DNA of 64,000 bases, from positions 1,306,483 through 1,370,482 of the forward strand of contig NW_006921535.1 in the NCBI RefSeq assembly GCF_000340215.1, written 5' to 3'. The DNA is from Pseudocercospora fijiensis CIRAD86. Its lineage: Eukaryota; Ascomycota; Dothideomycetes; Mycosphaerellales; Mycosphaerellaceae. Under the pieces are notes generated by a model that did no database searches, was not told the DNA's origin, and saw only the letters and a list, made by a program, of their open reading frames with translations. Below, in pieces: positions 12,348-23,825 of this stretch. The position numbers were made by a program, and so were the translations under genes. Within the stretch, counting starts at the first letter, position 1. The number at the start of each line of letters is the position of its first letter.

Positions 12348-13015
12348 TCATACATCAGACTTTCCTCCACCACCCATCTTCCTCATCTTCATCCAAAGCG
12401 TAGGCAAAATGATCGTGGAGCACGAGAACAAAATTGCCAAAGAGATGCACAACCCCCATATCGCCTTTGTCTCCAAGCAATTCGTCCTGGTACTTCCAGC
12501 CCAATTGCCAAGTCCCAGAGTCGAACCAGCTTTGCCAAGGTTGCTTGCAAGCGCTTGCGTGAAAGCCGCTGCTGACTGAGCATTTGCTGCTGCGTTCTTG
12601 TTCTCGATGATCATGCAGTTCAAGAATGAGAGTGGCTTGCCGAGAACGACGGAGACTATGATGAAGGCCAGGAGGAGCAAGAAGTCTATTCCCGTCATGA
12701 TGAGGAGACCGAGGTTGGCTTGAGCGTAGAAGAACGGGATGGAGATGAGGCAGTAGAGGGCTGCCATGCAGGTCTAATCTGATGTCAGGTCTATCGGCAT
12801 TGACCGGATCAAAGATTTTTACTTACAATCGTAAGTGTTCCAACGATCTCTCGAGGAGGCTCGACTTTCGTGCTGACGATCTGGGACACGAAATTTGCTG
12901 TCATGCCTACGATGGCAATCATTGACACAAGTGAAAGACCGCGCACCAGAACGAAAGTCTTGGCGAGAGGAGCGGCGCCATAATCTGGGATAGGCATATC
13001 GTCGTTGGATTCCAA
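12348..13015 (-). CDS. MARVEL-like four-helix membrane protein
   Basis: Exon 1 is 13,015-12,827 and exon 2 is 12,773-12,348, giving 204 aa. The 53-bp intron starts GTAAGT and ends TTAG; joining there gives a continuous T-L-T-I-T-C-M-A-A-L-Y segment. Four hydrophobic helices are visible at about residues 22-44, 66-84, 86-107 and 168-190, with a short acidic N-terminus and a basic Gly-rich C-terminus. Fungal MARVEL proteins sit in the plasma membrane or endomembranes; in yeast the related Nce102/Fhn1 act in eisosome and membrane-domain organisation. The exact subfamily is not resolved. An alternative CAG acceptor exists upstream in the intron but would add residues and break the frame. Confidence 0.8.
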
Positions 13016-14266
13016 TGACTCGGTTTCCGTGCAAAGGTGAAGATTGAGCCTCGTGGGTCTTGTGCGTCGTTTGATCCCTGCCAGCGGGAGATCTGTTCTG
13101 GTCGCGATATTCGTCGAAATGAGAGAAAAAGAGGTCTTGAAATCGATAAATGACTAGAAGGAACGGAGATATGAAACACAAAAGAAATTCGTGAAAGTGC
13201 TTGAGTAGTAGGATTCTGATCGAATGTCAACGCAGCTACTCAAGGCATTACTTATACCACAAAGTCCACCATTTCGCACGTCCTCGTTGAGACCACCGAA
13301 ACACCCTTTGACTTATTTCTGTCGTTGAGAATTCTAGATTGAGGTTGCGAGGGTTTCATACTGCTCGTCCAAGAGAGTGCTCGTGGCCAATAGAAGTCGG
13401 CGGCTAGCGATACGTACTCGGCGCCTACACAAATGTAGCAGCGCACGGACGACCACCAGCAGACCAGAGTACTACTTCGATCTTCATCTGGCTTATGCTG
13501 GAGACAGCAGATGGTCTGTGAGTTGGCCTTCATCGTTCGAACAGTCGCTGAAAAGCATGAATGAGGCTGAATATGGACGCTGAGCGTCTGCGGATGTTTG
13601 AGACCATCTCCGCGCGCATGGGCGTCGTTTGGCGGGAGGACTCCCATTGCATGGGCGCTGGACCGCTCGAGCTGTGAGTCGATCTTGTCTGAGTCCACGT
13701 CAGTATTCTCACAACCATGATTGTGGCATTTTCCATGCCAAGCCCGCGCTAGCAAGGAGCTGCCATCACAGCAAGAACGATTTCCCTCCTCTCAATGTAA
13801 CCTACAACCTTCACAACGCAGGTCAACACATCACTGGCGCCTAGAACATCGAGGAACGAGCATGAATGCCTTACGACGACATGCATTCGAACCAGCGGTC
13901 AACGCGGCCTGAGGTTCCAGGCAGCGAGATTTACGCAGGCCCTGCAATATCGAAGCTTATTGCTACCTGACAAAGCTCCAATCAGGCACTAAAAACGAAC
14001 TCCGACCGACCAAGTGATCAGATCAGGAAGCTCTGTAAAGCCGATAGATGGCGTGAGCCCCCTGCGGGATACGTAGTTGCGGTACGAAATGGTTCAGCTC
14101 GGTTCGAGAGCTTCGTGCGTCAGCATGGCGATATGGGAGGTCCGTATTTACTACTTAAAGGCGGCAATGGGAGGCAAAGGGAGGCCATTCCTTCTCAACC
14201 CATCAAACACCTCCAACTACATAATTTCCACATCCACCTCCACTCCCTAAATTCACATCTCAATCC
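13016..14266. other. Divergent intergenic region
   Basis: It lies between two divergently transcribed genes. 13,030-13,230 is CT/GA-rich and is probably the leader of the MARVEL gene. Overlapping ORFs on both strands at 13,252-13,912 have no visible domain. I see no tRNA or repeat. Confidence 0.45.
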
Positions 14267-14939
14267 ATGGGCTGCTCACCATCAACAATGGGAACCGACG
14301 CGGACGGAAACAAAAATTGCAGTAACATGACCGACTGCAAGAATTGCGAAAATTGTTCAAACTGCAAGTCTACCACCCACACCCAAAAATCCTCCTCCTC
14401 AAACAACCCACGAAAACCCTCCTCTTCTTCTACAATCGATACCTCCTCTCCATCCTCTTTCCGAATGCCATACATCCACCGCTTACCAACCTACCACCAG
14501 GTACACGCTGCACCAACTGCAACCACAGCAGCAACTGCATCGACAGCAACAACCTCTCCAACTGCAGTAACTGTATGTAAAGAAACACCACCCAAGCCGA
14601 AAGAAAAAACCTGCGAGTAGAGATTTCTACCATCAAACTTCCCTGGCATTCCTCTTCCTCGGATATTGTTTTTTTTCGCGCCTGCGATGTTTGAAACCAC
14701 CCTCGCTAACTAATCACGCTCTGGGAGGCATCGATTGCACGGACTGCGACAATTGTAGCAATTGCAAGGATTGCAGTGGTTTGAGGAATGAAAGTAATCG
14801 GAGTGGGGTTCATCAGGGGAAAGAAAAGGTGATAGGCGGTAATGATGAAGCAGCACCACCCCCACCGCCGTATTCTGAGGGCGAAGGGAGGAAAATCGTG
14901 AATGTGGCGACTACTACGAAAGTCGTTCGTGAAGGATAG
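14267..14939 (+). CDS. Small cysteine-ladder protein with putative N-myristoyl/palmitoyl start and PPxY tail
   Basis: Proposed exons: 14,267-14,367, 14,529-14,572 and 14,728-14,939 (118 aa). The second intron (GTATGT ... CTAAC/CTAAT ... GGGAG) is well supported because it joins two Cys-rich frames in phase. The first intron uses a weak GTCTAC donor, and an acceptor three bases later also fits. The protein starts M-G-C-S-P-S, matching the MGCxxS pattern for N-myristoylation plus palmitoylation. It has 14 Cys, seven of them spaced exactly every third residue (46-64), mostly as C-x-N or C-x-D triplets. After that comes a charged region with five Pro and a Tyr at 92-97, containing a PPxY motif that could bind WW domains such as Rsp5/Nedd4. 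I know no characterised family. It could be a metal-binding or lipid-anchored scaffold. Confidence 0.7.
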
Positions 14940-15495
14940 AACTAAAGAAAGATAAGAGGGAAAGATTTCGGCGGCGCAAGAGTTAGTTGGATGGATGGGA
15001 TATGTGGTTGGTGAGATGATGAATTTGTTGGGATGAAGGAATCAAAAATAGTTTTTTTCCAACAATGAAGTTAATGACTCAAGCCAACTTCTTTAATTTT
15101 TCTTTTCGATTCCCCCTTCCAAGTTCCAACAAAACAATATTTGGGGTATTGTGTGCATGAAACACGATATGTGGTATCAAGGGCCTCCCTTCCCTTCCAA
15201 ATTCATGCTCAAAAAGAGACGTTCCTTGTCCGGTGGTCTACTATTAACTAGTAATTGCAGTCTCTGGCGGATCATCATCATCATTTGTCCAGCCTTTCCT
15301 ATAGCCCTGCAATAAGCCATCTTTCACCCGTCGTGATATGCCTCGTCAATTCGAATAAACAAAGGGGTAGTATGCGAAGACATGTCGTGGGCGTTACGAA
15401 AAAAATATCAAAACGCCGTCGCTGTACGCTGGAAAAAATGCGCACGGTGGTTGCGATGATACCGATCCTTCGGCTTGCGAATGCTGCGAATTCTC
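14940..15495. other. Convergent 3' intergenic region
   Basis: This is the downstream flank of both the cysteine-ladder gene and the Boi gene. It is AT-rich around 15,040-15,140, as expected for 3' UTR and cleavage signals. The one ORF (15,255-15,512) overlaps the Boi stop antisense and has no features. Confidence 0.5.
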
Positions 15496-18400
15496 CTAGC
15501 TGGCGTTCATAGCAACAGCTAGCCGCTCTTTCTCGTTGAGCTCGTCTCCTGTCCCAGCGGCGTTTGTGCTTGGTGCTAAAGATGTCTCGTCAACGTGCTC
15601 GCCATTAGTGCGTTCTTCCGCGCCTGCCATGGCAGCATCTTTCTCCTCGATGCCGCCAATGCCGAGACCTCGTTCGCTGTCTTCGTCGCCAGCCAGCTCG
15701 GCACGGCCATCAAGATCATCGTCGTCTCTCAAAGCTGGCGGCCGCTCTCGACGCTCGCGCGCCTTGGCAAGACTGATCGTCTTTTGATTGTACGTTGTTG
15801 TGACGACGCCATTGTCGTCCCGATCAATCGTGGCTTTCATAAGCGCCGCCATCCACAAGCGTCCTTCTTGTCTCGAATTCACTGCAAAGTAATGCACTGT
15901 AGGCTTGGTGAAGCTGACGCCCTTGGCTAGACCGGCTTTCGGTGGAACGAGCTTGAAGATGAATAAACCGTCGCCTTCTTCACCTTTCTTGGGTGGGTGA
16001 TTTCGAAGGTCCTGCTCGGCCATCGTAGGTATGCTACCGTGTAACGGACTTGCAGGGTTTCCGGATGCTCCTGTCATGGCTGCGTGAATACTGGTCATTG
16101 TCTCGTTGTGCGCGGGCAGGACCCGATGGAATGCTATATCGATCAAGCCCTTCTCCTCAGTATCGTCGTCCGCGTAGTAATATGATAATCGACAACCTTT
16201 GAGGATAAATAGACGTGGTTTCCAGGTGGTCATTAATGAACCACTCTTTTTCTTCATCCAGCCAGAATAGTCGCAATTGATCATTTGCTCTTGAGGTGCC
16301 TTCTTCACCAGACCTCGAGTGTAAGCTGAAGTTGACTTCTTAGTCTTTGTCCTGGCCCGTGGTCGTTTCGCAGGAGGTAGGGGTACAAGTCCGCCAGACC
16401 CAGTCGAGGTGCGCGAGTTCAGATCTGATTTGCTAAGATCCAGGCTCTTCTCGCCAGTGCTTGGGGTTGAAGAGCCAGTCCGAGCAGGAGACTTCACTGC
16501 ATGATCGCCTTTGCTCGCCTTTTCAGCTTTGGTGACAGCATCGCTCGTAGTCCTCAACCCGGTCACCTTGGCTCGCGCAGTCTGCAACATGCCCATATTG
16601 AGTCGTGCAGGGCTCGGAATCACCCTCTCGCTCGAAGCGTCACTAGTGCTGTCTTGAATGGCAGTAGGGCTGGCAGCAATCGCGTTGAGGGACTGATTGC
16701 TAGATGGATCGAGCTTTGTGACCACCGGACTGATTGCGTTAGGCAGTCTGCTGTTCACTGAGCCAGTAGTCGCGGATCGATAGTTGCCGAATTTGCTATT
16801 AACCGCGGCATATGCATTTTGGTGATGAATAGACGGAAGAATTGGGCTGACAGGATCTCGGCCGATATCAGAATTCGGACTCAACAAAAAGCTACCCGTC
16901 TGTGACTGTATAGGACTGACGACCGCCGAGTTCCTCTTCGTCAAGACGCTCTTTCGCCTAGAATCGACCTCGTTCGAAGAGAAATAGCCACGATCGAGGT
17001 CCTCAGGCGAGATAGGAGATGCAACACCAGGTATGCGTTGCGGAAGAATGTTGTCGTCGGTGGAGATGGTATAGGCATGTCTCCCATTGATAGGCTGTAC
17101 TGGCTCCCATTTCTGATCAATCGAAGGTTTCTTCCTGTGTGAAGCACGATTTGCACCGTCAGTCGAGGTCGAATCGATACTAGAATGTCGTCGGGAATAA
17201 TTCAACTGGCGAATACCTTGCGCAGATGGTCGGTAGGTGTTTTCTGATCGCCGCACCGAAGTCATCGCTTGCAAGGGGGACATGCCGGTGCTTGCTCGAT
17301 CCGAAGCGCCGGCCACGGTTGAGTCTACCGTGCTGCTCCTAGCAGGCATGACATCGCCGCTCCGTCGCTTAGTCGTAAGTGCTCTCGGCAGGCTGGGTAC
17401 TGCAACAGTCGAGCTTCGGTTCCTACCCGAATCTCCAGTTGAGCTCTCTTCCGCCTCAAGGCCCAGAGAATACTCCGACACACTGCCATCTCGATGTACG
17501 CCAGGACTGGCACTTCGCCTTACTTCATCTTGCAGCGCTTTGATCTTGTGCCAAGTTTTCAGCCGGCGACCAATCGCGCCGAGGTCGAATTCCTTGATGA
17601 ATAAACTGTTCTGATCCATGGCCAGAAGTACTTCGCCGCTGATCTCCTGCTCCTTGAACACTTCGCAATGGACTGTCTCCACGCCGTGATCCTCGAGGTA
17701 TTCTGCGACCTGCAAGGGGCCCCATCCCATTACCTCTTCTTCAGTATGCAGCTGATGCTCTTCCTCATCTGTCTCATGCCCAGCAATATAAGACCGTCGC
17801 ACAAGTGGCTGGGTGGAGTAGACACTGCTCATGGTGTCCCGCTTGGTGTTACCATTGACGTAGGAGGTGCGGGGCGACTTCATGTCGGTGATATGCTCGT
17901 TAATAACAGAAAGAGTCTCGTTCATTACAGGCGAGTCCGAGGTGGCGGTAAAGTTACGACCAGCAGTCGCCGCATTCGCAGGCAAGCTTGTGCGTAGATT
18001 CGCGAGTGCAAGAGAAGTTTGTGCACCTGATGCAGTCGGTGGCATCGACTGAGTGGCCGAAGCACAACGTTGCGAAACTCCGTTGCTGCCAGAGCCTCCT
18101 GCGAGATTGGCGGCTGCAGTTTGAGCAGCCAGTATGGGCGCGGCATCATTGGTATTACTGGCCAGGTGACGAGACCTGCCGATGCCGCCGGTCAGAGTAC
18201 CTTTGGGTGCTGGCGTTGTATATACTGTGCAGTCGTCAGCGTCATGCCGCCTGACCAAAGCCTAGGGATATTCGGGAGCCGCGGGCAACAGCGCTGCGCT
18301 GCGCTGCGGCTCTCATTCATATGCCTACCTTCCGGAAACAGGCCACTGTTGCCGTTCGTCATATGCTTGCCAAGAAACCTACTCATCAGATGTCGTCAGG

Positions 18401-18661
18401 CGCTGAGGCTCGTTGTATACTGCCCGGATGTATGTGGAAAGTTAAGACGTACCAGCCGTCCCCGAAGTCATCGTCCCTGGCGCGTGTGTTAGCTCTCGTG
18501 TTGGTGGACATGCGCTGGGAGTACACATACCTCTCGATCAGCTCAATGCGATCGCCTTTGGCCAAGCTGAGCTCGTCGGGACTGCGCGCAACGAAATCAT
18601 GCACCACCAACAGTATGGACCCCGGCAGGGCATTGCCCGCTCCGCTCCTGCTCGCCATCAT
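15496..18661 (-). CDS. BOI2: Boi1/Boi2-type polarity scaffold (SH3-SAM-PH)
   Basis: Four exons on the minus strand: 18,661-18,531, 18,476-18,453 (a 24-nt microexon), 18,378-18,329 and 18,224-15,496; 977 aa. Boi proteins bind Cdc42/Bem1 partners, the exocyst and plasma-membrane lipids to promote polarised secretion. The SH3 domain (about 15-70) is rebuilt only by splicing: its ALYDF-like part lies in exon 1, the D-G-W centre comes from the microexon, and G-L-F-P-E comes from exon 3. A SAM domain follows (about 234-302), then a long Ser-rich disordered stretch, a PH domain (about 715-865, with an insert) and an acidic tail. Splice phases agree at every junction. The next in-frame Met (18,658) is an alternative start. 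Introns are GTATGT, GTACGT and GTAGGC with AG ends. Confidence 0.92.
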
Positions 18662-19890
18662 GCGCCTGCCTGGACGGGTTTGAGACGCCGCTCCACTCTG
18701 TGCCCTTGCCTTCGTCTCGCAGTGCGAGAGACAGAAACGTGATGTCGGAAGTGGTGCTGCATGTGCTAGCGCGGGCGCGGGTGTCTCCGGTGCTCTGCTC
18801 CCACATTCGCGATCTCAGAGCCTCATCGTCGTTCGCCGCAGATGTTCGGCGCAGTGCGGGCAGGAGGAGTCGGTGGTGAAGTCGTTTGCGCGTGCGATGG
18901 ACGTGTTATGGCAGCGACTATTGGGCTGCTGTGGTGCGGCGATGGCCACGGACAACGTGACCGTGTGCTATTGGATAGATCGGCAGCGGCAGTTGTAGTT
19001 CCAGGCACAGATTGCGAGGCGTCGTGCGTGCAGACGGCTTGTCGCAGCGCTGAATCATGGACAGCGGACAATAATACGTGCAAAGTGGCTATTGGCTGGG
19101 ATGCGCAAAGAAATATAGAGCATCACTGGGCAGCTAGAGATTTGATAGTAGGGTGGTGGTAATGAGCGCGAGGAAGGCACGACTCACGGATATCAGGGAG
19201 CAGTCGAGATCGGATCGCCGGTCGGAGCTCAAGCCCGTTGAACCTAAAGTGCGCGGCGCGGTGGTCGCATGCAAAACGTCTTGTTGTTGTTGTCGTGATA
19301 CCACGCCGGCAAGGGCGATGGTGATGATACGTGGTAGGGAAGACCTGTGTCCATGATGATTGCACTACTTTCCCACCACCACCATCAGATAATTCTCCAT
19401 TGTGCATCGATTTCTATTTCTGAGCTTGCCCCGATCCCCTGCAAAATATGACACGTTCGCACCGTCTCGTCGTTTCGATCACACTTCGAGGAACTTGCCG
19501 GATGTGTCCAAGCGTGACTTGGCGTCCTCTCTCGTCGAGACGACGGAGAGCGCCTGCCCTTTCGGTCCTCGCGCCTACCTCACAGGCTTCGAGGATATCC
19601 AGCCCCACGAAAAGCCGTCAACATCGCGGAAAAGCTGCACGCTTCCATCTCACCCTTCCAACGCGTGCGGCGTGTCGAACCCAAGGTGGTGGGCGCGGGC
19701 GCGGGCGCGGGCGCGCTGTAAACGCCGTGTAACCTCGCGATTGCCGTGGAACGCCGAATTTCACACGAACGAATAGAGAAGGCACGAGAGGAGTCGACTG
19801 CTCAGAATTCGTGTCTTCTATGGGAATCCTGCTTCCTCTGCCTGCTCGGCCTAGCCATCCAAATGCAGGGCATAGCATCGACCGCTCGAA
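18662..19890. promoter_or_regulatory. Divergent promoter region between Boi and SP-RING genes
   Basis: About 1.2 kb separates two start codons facing away from each other, so it must contain both promoters and leaders. A GGGCGC-type hexamer repeat runs at about 19,688-19,716. The ORFs in it are overlapping and featureless. No specific factor site was identified. Confidence 0.5.
19688..19716. repeat. GGGCGC hexanucleotide repeat
   Basis: Roughly four perfect GC-only hexamer units lie about 175 bases upstream of the SP-RING start codon. Alternating GC tracts like this can form Z-DNA or act as nucleosome-depleted elements; that is inference only. Confidence 0.7.
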
Positions 19891-22800
19891 ATGGTTGGCG
19901 TTGGCGACGGCGACGGGCAGCCTCCTCAGAAACGACAGAGAACTGAAGCCGCTTTGCCTTTGACCAACGGCACGCAGAACAGTGCACATCGGCAGAATCG
20001 CTGGATGCAGGGCTATGAACAATACGCGTCAGATATCTCTGAGCTGCTGCACACTCCACCTGCCGCTAGCCATGCGGTCAATAGTGTCTTGAACTCAAAC
20101 GGCTCCACAAACGATCCATCACATACGCGCACTCCAGCCGGTCTCTCGATTTCGCGAGCTTCACCTTCACCGCTCTCCAATGTCGTTACTATAGATGAAG
20201 AGGAAGGCACAGAGACCGTCACTGCTGCAACCGCAACCGCCTCACACACAGCAAGAGTGACGTCAGGGCAAGAACGACCGTTGTCGAGCGCTTCTACACC
20301 TCGCGTGGTCCCTCAGTCCCATTCCACACTGGACCTGGTACAATATGAGTCGCCCGCGATTGCACAGCCGACCACGATGACGGCAATGCCCTTTGCCGTT
20401 GCGAACAGCGCTGGCGGCAAGTCAGGAGAGGCATCAGCGCGGTCCAGTGCTCAGCCTGGATTGCCGTCTCCTGCTCCTAGTGATGAGAACAACTCGCCGA
20501 CAATCCCGGAGAATTCGCTTGCTGCGATGCGCAATAGACCAGTGGCGACGTCTAGAGCATCTATAGACACAGCATCTAGTCGCGGAGCTGTCCTATCGAC
20601 CGCTGTATCGCCCGGTCTGATGCAACAGCCAGTCTTTTTTCAACCGCTCAGACAGAACTCTTTGCCAAATCACCAACAACACTTGCCACGTCCGCCAAGT
20701 GTTCGCCAGCAACAGCCCGTTCAGCCTCCACCGCCACAACAACTGCCTGCTCATGCTCATGTTCACCAACAGAGGCGAAGCCTACCGAACAATATTCAAA
20801 TCCCGCCATACACAGGATTCAATGTGCACGCCAATGGCCAGCCTCTTCGCACTCCTTCATTTGTTCCTTCTCACCATGCCATGCAACAGCAGGCGCCCAC
20901 ACCACCTCAGCCACGAGAATCAAAAGCATCGAGGATACCGATACCTGTTCTTCTTGATCGAATAAGCGCCATAGAGACTGAGTTGCGCGCTGCGATGACT
21001 CAGACTGACCTTGGTCGACTTACTCTCCTACGCGATGCAGTCCAAAGAAATGACTGGTTCTATCAACTTCTGAGCCAGATTTACTGTTTGCGAACAGCAT
21101 CGCCAAGCATACTACCAAAATCCATCAGGGCCCTAAATAAGTCCAGCTGGGACTGCCTCGGAAATCTGATATGCGAGAATACGCGGGTGAACGAAACACT
21201 GGTGAAATTCTTTTCTGAATTTCCTGAGCCGATTATGGATATATACTCTGATCCACATGGTGCGAGAGAAGTATTCGAGAGCAGAGCAAAGACCGTCAGT
21301 GAGTTCCTAATAACGCTACCTCAACATTGGGAAGGACTGGTTGATCTCTCCGTGCAACGGTCTGCGCCACCTCTTGTGCAAGACATGGACGAGATTTTGA
21401 AGTTGAAAAGCGTTGTTCTGCAAACCACGTGCTTCCGAGCCATTGCGCGGCAGTTCTGGGGAGTCGAGGAATCGCTCGGTAGTAAGACTCTCGAGTCAAT
21501 TCACCTCATGGACCAAAACTACTACTACCACAAACGTAACTATCGCGATGCAGGGGAGAAGCTTGAAGCGTACGAGATGCTTAGCCGTGTGTTCAAAATC
21601 TGGCATTCCCTTCTAGCGGAATCGAAAGCTCGCGGCCAAACCGTTCGCGCGTTTCCAATTCCCAAAGAGGTTGAAGAGTTCTTCATGGCACCTACAAAGA
21701 TCGGGTTCGCGCACATCCAACAAATTCAGCAGATGCAGCAATCAGCCCGCCAGCTTCAGTCTTCTGCGCATCTCCCACCGCAAAGCCCTGTTCAGCCAAG
21801 ACAGCACTGTAGCTATGAGATGCTTCAGCAGCGGTACCAGCAAGCGCAGCAAAATGGACGTGGTAGTCCTGGCAGTCCTTCCCAAGTGCAGGTGCAGTCA
21901 GCCTTTCCGATGCAGCCTCAAACGCAAGCTCCGCTCCTGCAACAACATCAAGCGGTCATGTCGAATCTTGCATCATCAGATGGAAGAGTGCTTTCGACTC
22001 CAAGTATGCGCCCCCTTCATGCCACGCCGGGCGCACCTCATTCTCAGAATGGCACGAGGCGTTTGTTTCCCAGCATCCAGGAGACCCCACGACCACAGCC
22101 GACACATCCAAACCCAAATGCCTCCGGCATGCATCAGGCTCCATTGCGCAGTCCGACGTTGGGTCCTGCCCAATTGCCTAAAGACGCACCACGGCTGTAT
22201 CGCCATGTGATCGGCTATGCATTGCGGCCAACTAGGATTAAGCGGAAAGTCCCTGTGCAGACCATCAACTTCAACATTTCAGCAGACACTTTTGCCAACC
22301 TTGCAAAGACAGTTTCACCACAGAATCCCGGAGAACCCAAAATCAGGATTCTTGAAGAAGGCATGCTCCTCTATCGCCTGCGCTGCGCAGTTTTGCCATC
22401 TACGGGCTATTCTTCCGAGAGCGCCTGGGCCATAGCTGACAACATCTGGCCCGAGGAGTTCGCGTTCGAGCTCAACGACGTCCCTCTTGGCACAAGAAGG
22501 AAGCTGCATCATGGCCGCTACCTGCCTATAGATCTGACAATGTACCTCAAACAGGGCAAGAACAAGCTCAAAGTGTTTGTAGACCGAGTGAAGCACGATA
22601 AGCGGAAAACCCGTTACTCGCTAGCTGTGGAAACGATCGCTGTCACGAGCCACGATAGCATCGTGAACAACCTGATTCACGTATCCGCTGAGGATTCAAT
22701 ATCTGCAATGAAGAAGACGCTCGCTGGGTATGACAATGGAGAAGATGACGATTTCGCAGTCACATCCAGCTCGATGATCATCAAAGTCTTTGACCCATAC

Positions 22801-23214
22801 TCCAGCTCGAAACTGGTCGACACACCTGTTCGTGGCCAGAAATGCTTGCACAAAGATGTTTTCGATCTGGAAATATTCCTTAGCATGTGCAAACGCGAGC
22901 AGCCAGGCTGGCCAAGCGTGGTGGACTGCTGGCGATGTCCACTGTGTCGAGGCGATGTGCGTCCGCAAACACTCATCCTTGACGAATTCTTGGCAAAGGT
23001 CGTCGCCGATCTCAAGAGTCGCAACCTCACCGACACGAGAGCAATCGTGCTAGAAGCGGATGGGAGCTGGAAACCCAGGGCAGAAGAGAGAACTGGTGTA
23101 CGATCTCCTAGTCTGGAGCGAGAGATGCGTGGAAGTGCGAGTCGCAGCGTGCCACCTGCTACGGCTGGCATGGCGCCTCCGCCGAGACCGATGGAAATCA
23201 TTGAGCTGGATTAG
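19891..23214 (+). CDS. SP-RING (MIZ) zinc-finger protein, PIAS/Zmiz-like
   Basis: A single exon encodes 1,107 aa. The first ~350 residues are Ser/Pro/Gln-rich and disordered. A more ordered middle (about 350-620) is followed by another Gln-rich stretch, then a conserved region (about 770-950) before the zinc finger. The SP-RING finger carries Cys985-x-His987 and Cys1016-x-x-Cys1019, as in PIAS/Siz SUMO E3 ligases, where it recruits Ubc9. No SAP or PINIT domain is evident, so it is closer to Zmiz1/2-type coregulators than to Siz1. An E3 role in nuclear SUMOylation is inferred from the finger. A Pro-rich C-terminus ends in an acidic I-I-E-L-D, a possible SUMO-interacting motif. Confidence 0.85.
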   Translation: MVGVGDGDGQPPQKRQRTEAALPLTNGTQNSAHRQNRWMQGYEQYASDISELLHTPPAASHAVNSVLNSNGSTNDPSHTRTPAGLSISRASPSPLSNVVTIDEEEGTETVTAATATASHTARVTSGQERPLSSASTPRVVPQSHSTLDLVQYESPAIAQPTTMTAMPFAVANSAGGKSGEASARSSAQPGLPSPAPSDENNSPTIPENSLAAMRNRPVATSRASIDTASSRGAVLSTAVSPGLMQQPVFFQPLRQNSLPNHQQHLPRPPSVRQQQPVQPPPPQQLPAHAHVHQQRRSLPNNIQIPPYTGFNVHANGQPLRTPSFVPSHHAMQQQAPTPPQPRESKASRIPIPVLLDRISAIETELRAAMTQTDLGRLTLLRDAVQRNDWFYQLLSQIYCLRTASPSILPKSIRALNKSSWDCLGNLICENTRVNETLVKFFSEFPEPIMDIYSDPHGAREVFESRAKTVSEFLITLPQHWEGLVDLSVQRSAPPLVQDMDEILKLKSVVLQTTCFRAIARQFWGVEESLGSKTLESIHLMDQNYYYHKRNYRDAGEKLEAYEMLSRVFKIWHSLLAESKARGQTVRAFPIPKEVEEFFMAPTKIGFAHIQQIQQMQQSARQLQSSAHLPPQSPVQPRQHCSYEMLQQRYQQAQQNGRGSPGSPSQVQVQSAFPMQPQTQAPLLQQHQAVMSNLASSDGRVLSTPSMRPLHATPGAPHSQNGTRRLFPSIQETPRPQPTHPNPNASGMHQAPLRSPTLGPAQLPKDAPRLYRHVIGYALRPTRIKRKVPVQTINFNISADTFANLAKTVSPQNPGEPKIRILEEGMLLYRLRCAVLPSTGYSSESAWAIADNIWPEEFAFELNDVPLGTRRKLHHGRYLPIDLTMYLKQGKNKLKVFVDRVKHDKRKTRYSLAVETIAVTSHDSIVNNLIHVSAEDSISAMKKTLAGYDNGEDDDFAVTSSSMIIKVFDPYSSSKLVDTPVRGQKCLHKDVFDLEIFLSMCKREQPGWPSVVDCWRCPLCRGDVRPQTLILDEFLAKVVADLKSRNLTDTRAIVLEADGSWKPRAEERTGVRSPSLEREMRGSASRSVPPATAGMAPPPRPMEIIELD

Positions 23215-23825
23215 AGACCTGCTCGACGACATCATCGTGTGTATGTGAATGGAACGAAACGGAGGAAAGTCGACACGAATCTATGGAAGCGTGCTTATCG
23301 GTCTTCCGGATTCTTTTGGGAGGCGAGGCGTTTTTGAGATTCCCTTGAGTTGCTTTGATCATAGAGATACCCTTTTTGCGATGTGCGAAGCGAAGCGCGA
23401 GAGACAGTAGCGCTTGCTTTGCTTTGCTTGCTTACTCATGAGATAGCAACAGCCCGAAATCATTTCCGATAGAATGAAATGGTGCGGAAGGGTAGTAAAT
23501 TTTATATGTAATGTTTGCTTGTTTGCAGCTTCTTGCTCTACGCGTGAGATATTTTTCTCCTCCAACATTCCTTATTCCATCGGAACTCCATCACCTGATC
23601 CCTCCTTGGTATTCCTCTCTCTTGCATCCCTCAACCTCGCGCAATCCACTGCTGATTACTAGTAAGGCGTGAGAGAGCCGTCTGCTTCCTCCACCGTCGG
23701 GCGTATGGGCTCATCGGTCAGGGCCGCTGGCGGCCGAGTGCCAAGGAAAGCAAGCACTTGATGGCCTGCCTCGACTGCACCTGGCATGAAGCGGGTGTGG
23801 TCTCGTCTCGTGCAAAGCTGCCACC
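23215..23825. other. Intergenic region
   Basis: This holds the 3' flank of the SP-RING gene and the promoter and leader of RTC1. I see no further gene. Confidence 0.5.

Noticed and set aside
11765..12403. Two adjacent plus-strand ORFs of about 100 codons
   Set aside because: No domain or splice logic, and the second overlaps the MARVEL coding exon antisense.
13252..13755. A 167-codon minus-strand ORF
   Set aside because: It has the same length range as the plus-strand ORFs overlapping it and no recognisable protein features.
14085..14110. A tRNA B-box-like GGTTCGA sequence, and a similar one near 13,885 on the minus strand
   Set aside because: No matching T-stem, anticodon arm or acceptor stem could be formed around either, so no tRNA is called.
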